Shown here in pieces: positions 5,340 through 6,520 of a stretch of DNA of 6,520 nt. Source of the DNA: Verrucomicrobiota bacterium (GTDB lineage: Bacteria > Verrucomicrobiota > Verrucomicrobiia > Limisphaerales > JAFMIX01). The DNA is taken from the NCBI GenBank assembly GCA_026397895.1, contig JAPLTZ010000140.1:1-6520 (forward strand), in the 5' to 3' direction. The notes under the pieces are model-generated. The model did not search any database, was not told the origin of the DNA, and saw nothing but the letters and a program-made list of their open reading frames with translations. The position numbers and the translations under genes are program-made. How positions within the stretch are numbered: position 1 is the first letter of the stretch; each line of letters starts with the position of its first letter.

Positions 5340-6520
5340 TCACGGTCCCAAACGGATTTGATAGAAACGGCGGTTCAAATTGTTGGCCGCCGGATCGGTG
5401 AACGTGAACGGCAACGTCGGCGCATTCGTCGTCAGGATGGACGTCCAGGTGGTGAGATTGGAGGAGGCATAGACCGTGTAATCCGGCCCGCGGTCGCCGG
5501 TGATGGTCGCGCTCAATTGGCCGTTGACCAACACATACCCACCCACCTTCGGCTTTGCCGGGCGGCTGACCGTGATCGCAAAACTCTGCGTGGCGCCCAG
5601 CGCCGGAACGCCGCTGTCGGTCACCGTCAACACGACCGGATTCGTGCTCGGCGACTGCACGATGGCCGGCCGCCAGGCAAACAGGCCGTTGGTGGGGTTC
5701 ACGCTCGCGCCCGCCGGGGCGGTCATCAGGCTGTAGGCCAGCGTCTGGGCCGGCACATCCGGGTCGGTGGCGGCGGCGTTCACGGTCAGGTTCGAGCCGG
5801 CCATGATCACGACGTTGGGCAGCGCGGGCAGGATCGGAGGTTGGTTTGTTCCCGGCGGCCCCAGCGTGATTTCCAAACCCCAGCTTTCCAGCAGGCTCAT
5901 GTCGCCGGTGGCAACATCCGCCAGAAACAGCGTCCAAATCCCGTTCGCGTTGGCCCCGTTGAACCTTTCCAGCCCCGCCGTGGAAGTGACTCCGTTGAAA
6001 TCTCCGTTCGGGCTGATCGCCCGGCCGTCCGCCAGGTAGTTCCCTGTCGTCGGCAACCCGTCCGTCCCCACCGCATCGTGGATGTTCGTATAACCGGCAT
6101 TCACATTGCCGCTCAACGTCACGTTAAACCCGGCCCCCGCATCCCCGTCCCCGGCCGCATCCGTCCGTCCCACCCGGTTCAGCAACACCGAGAACTTCGT
6201 GCTGCCATCGGCGGAGCGCAGCAGCAGATACCCGTAAAGATCGCCGTTGTAGCCGCCGCTGATGTTCAGCCGCACGTCCACGTTGGAAATGGGGTTGGTG
6301 CTCATCCCGCTGAGCGTCTGCGAAACCGCAAGCCCGACACTGCTGGCGTCCGGCAATCCCTGGTTCACCGCCCAGTCCTGATTCACCACAATCCGGGAGG
6401 CCACCACCACCGTCACCTGCCCCGTCGCAAACAGACTCCCGTCAGTGATGACGTAGCTGAAAACATTCGTCCCGTTGAAATTTGTTTCGGGGGTGTATAG
6501 CACGTTCGTCGCCACGATGC
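5340..6520 (-). CDS. C-terminal part of a secreted multidomain protein with a P/Homo-B domain, 5' end outside the window
   Basis: The frame is open to the window edge, so the N-terminus is missing; the GTG at 6515 is an internal Val codon. In order from the edge, numbering that Val as 1: (a) the end of a cadherin-like repeat, VLYTPETNFNGTNVFSYVIT followed by DG; (b) a proprotein-convertase P (Homo-B) domain, about residues 50-217 (6368-5865), with ISNVDVRLNISGGYNGDLYG, a GDGDAG segment and GIWTLFLAD ... ESWGLEI; (c) a putative Ig domain of the He_PIG kind, about 225-318 (5843-5562), with NQPPILPALPNV and NPTNGLFAWRP; (d) a C-terminal module, about 323-391, with DYTVYASSNLTTW and RRFYQIRLGP at the very end. 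P domains are best known behind subtilisin-like proteases, but they also occur as stand-alone adhesion or stability modules in large bacterial extracellular proteins, and no catalytic part is visible here. The C-terminal module recurs in secreted proteins of Verrucomicrobiota by my recollection. The function of the whole protein cannot be named from this fragment. It ends 53 bases before the GH2 start, same direction. Confidence 0.9.
   Translation of the reverse strand, partial: IVATNVLYTPETNFNGTNVFSYVITDGSLFATGQVTVVVASRIVVNQDWAVNQGLPDASSVGLAVSQTLSGMSTNPISNVDVRLNISGGYNGDLYGYLLLRSADGSTKFSVLLNRVGRTDAAGDGDAGAGFNVTLSGNVNAGYTNIHDAVGTDGLPTTGNYLADGRAISPNGDFNGVTSTAGLERFNGANANGIWTLFLADVATGDMSLLESWGLEITLGPPGTNQPPILPALPNVVIMAGSNLTVNAAATDPDVPAQTLAYSLMTAPAGASVNPTNGLFAWRPAIVQSPSTNPVVLTVTDSGVPALGATQSFAITVSRPAKPKVGGYVLVNGQLSATITGDRGPDYTVYASSNLTTWTSILTTNAPTLPFTFTDPAANNLNRRFYQIRLGP

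Noticed and set aside
2920..5361. A plus-strand frame open for 813 codons, antisense to the GH2 gene
   Set aside because: It lies opposite a gene with full GH2 domains and catalytic residues. Its translation is rich in Arg, Val, Gly, Ala and Asp with no recognisable domain, as expected of an antisense shadow in GC-rich DNA.
5287..5937. N-terminal extension of the GH2 frame by 217 codons
   Set aside because: The extension overlaps the P-domain gene, has no domain, and would bury the clear signal peptide that starts at 5286.
5319..6500. A plus-strand frame open for 393 codons, antisense to the P-domain gene
   Set aside because: Its translation is Arg/Gln/His-rich and lacks recognisable motifs, while the minus strand encodes clear P and Ig-like domains over the same bases.

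Overview
The window is almost fully coding, and every supported gene lies on the minus strand, so the transcription order runs from high to low coordinates. I see four genes: (1) the C-terminal part of a large secreted protein with a P/Homo-B domain (6520-5340, start outside the window); (2) a complete secreted glycoside hydrolase family 2 enzyme of the beta-galactosidase type (5286-2776); (3) a complete secreted sulfatase of the formylglycine-dependent type (2747-1338); (4) the N-terminal 433 codons of a secreted beta-strand repeat protein of the autotransporter-associated (PATR) kind (1299-1, end outside the window). The gaps between them are only 53, 28 and 38 bases. I found no RNA genes, CRISPR arrays, mobile elements or convincing terminators.

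Organism: the DNA is GC-rich. The protein styles fit Verrucomicrobiota, for example Pedosphaera/Limisphaera-like lineages: PATR proteins, a C-terminal module with 'YASSNLTTW ... RFYQIRLGP', a P domain followed by a putative Ig domain, and sulfatase plus GH2 pairs. Planctomycetota or Lentisphaerota are less likely alternatives. This is inference from protein style, not a database result. None of the starts visible in the window has a clear Shine-Dalgarno sequence.

How the genes may work together: the GH2 enzyme and the sulfatase both carry signal peptides and are 28 bases apart. This suggests a small locus for breaking down a sulfated or otherwise decorated polysaccharide outside the cytoplasm, with the sulfatase removing sulfate esters and the GH2 enzyme cleaving a beta-linked sugar. 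The PATR protein 38 bases further on could be a co-expressed surface or extracellular protein, and the P-domain protein is another large secreted product. Substrate and co-transcription are not proven by the sequence.

The locus looks like a recognisable carbohydrate-degradation neighbourhood rather than a clearly new system. The points most worth a second look are the grouping of four secreted products with very short gaps, a near-identical 14-base leader before two of the starts, and the sulfatase active-site variant.
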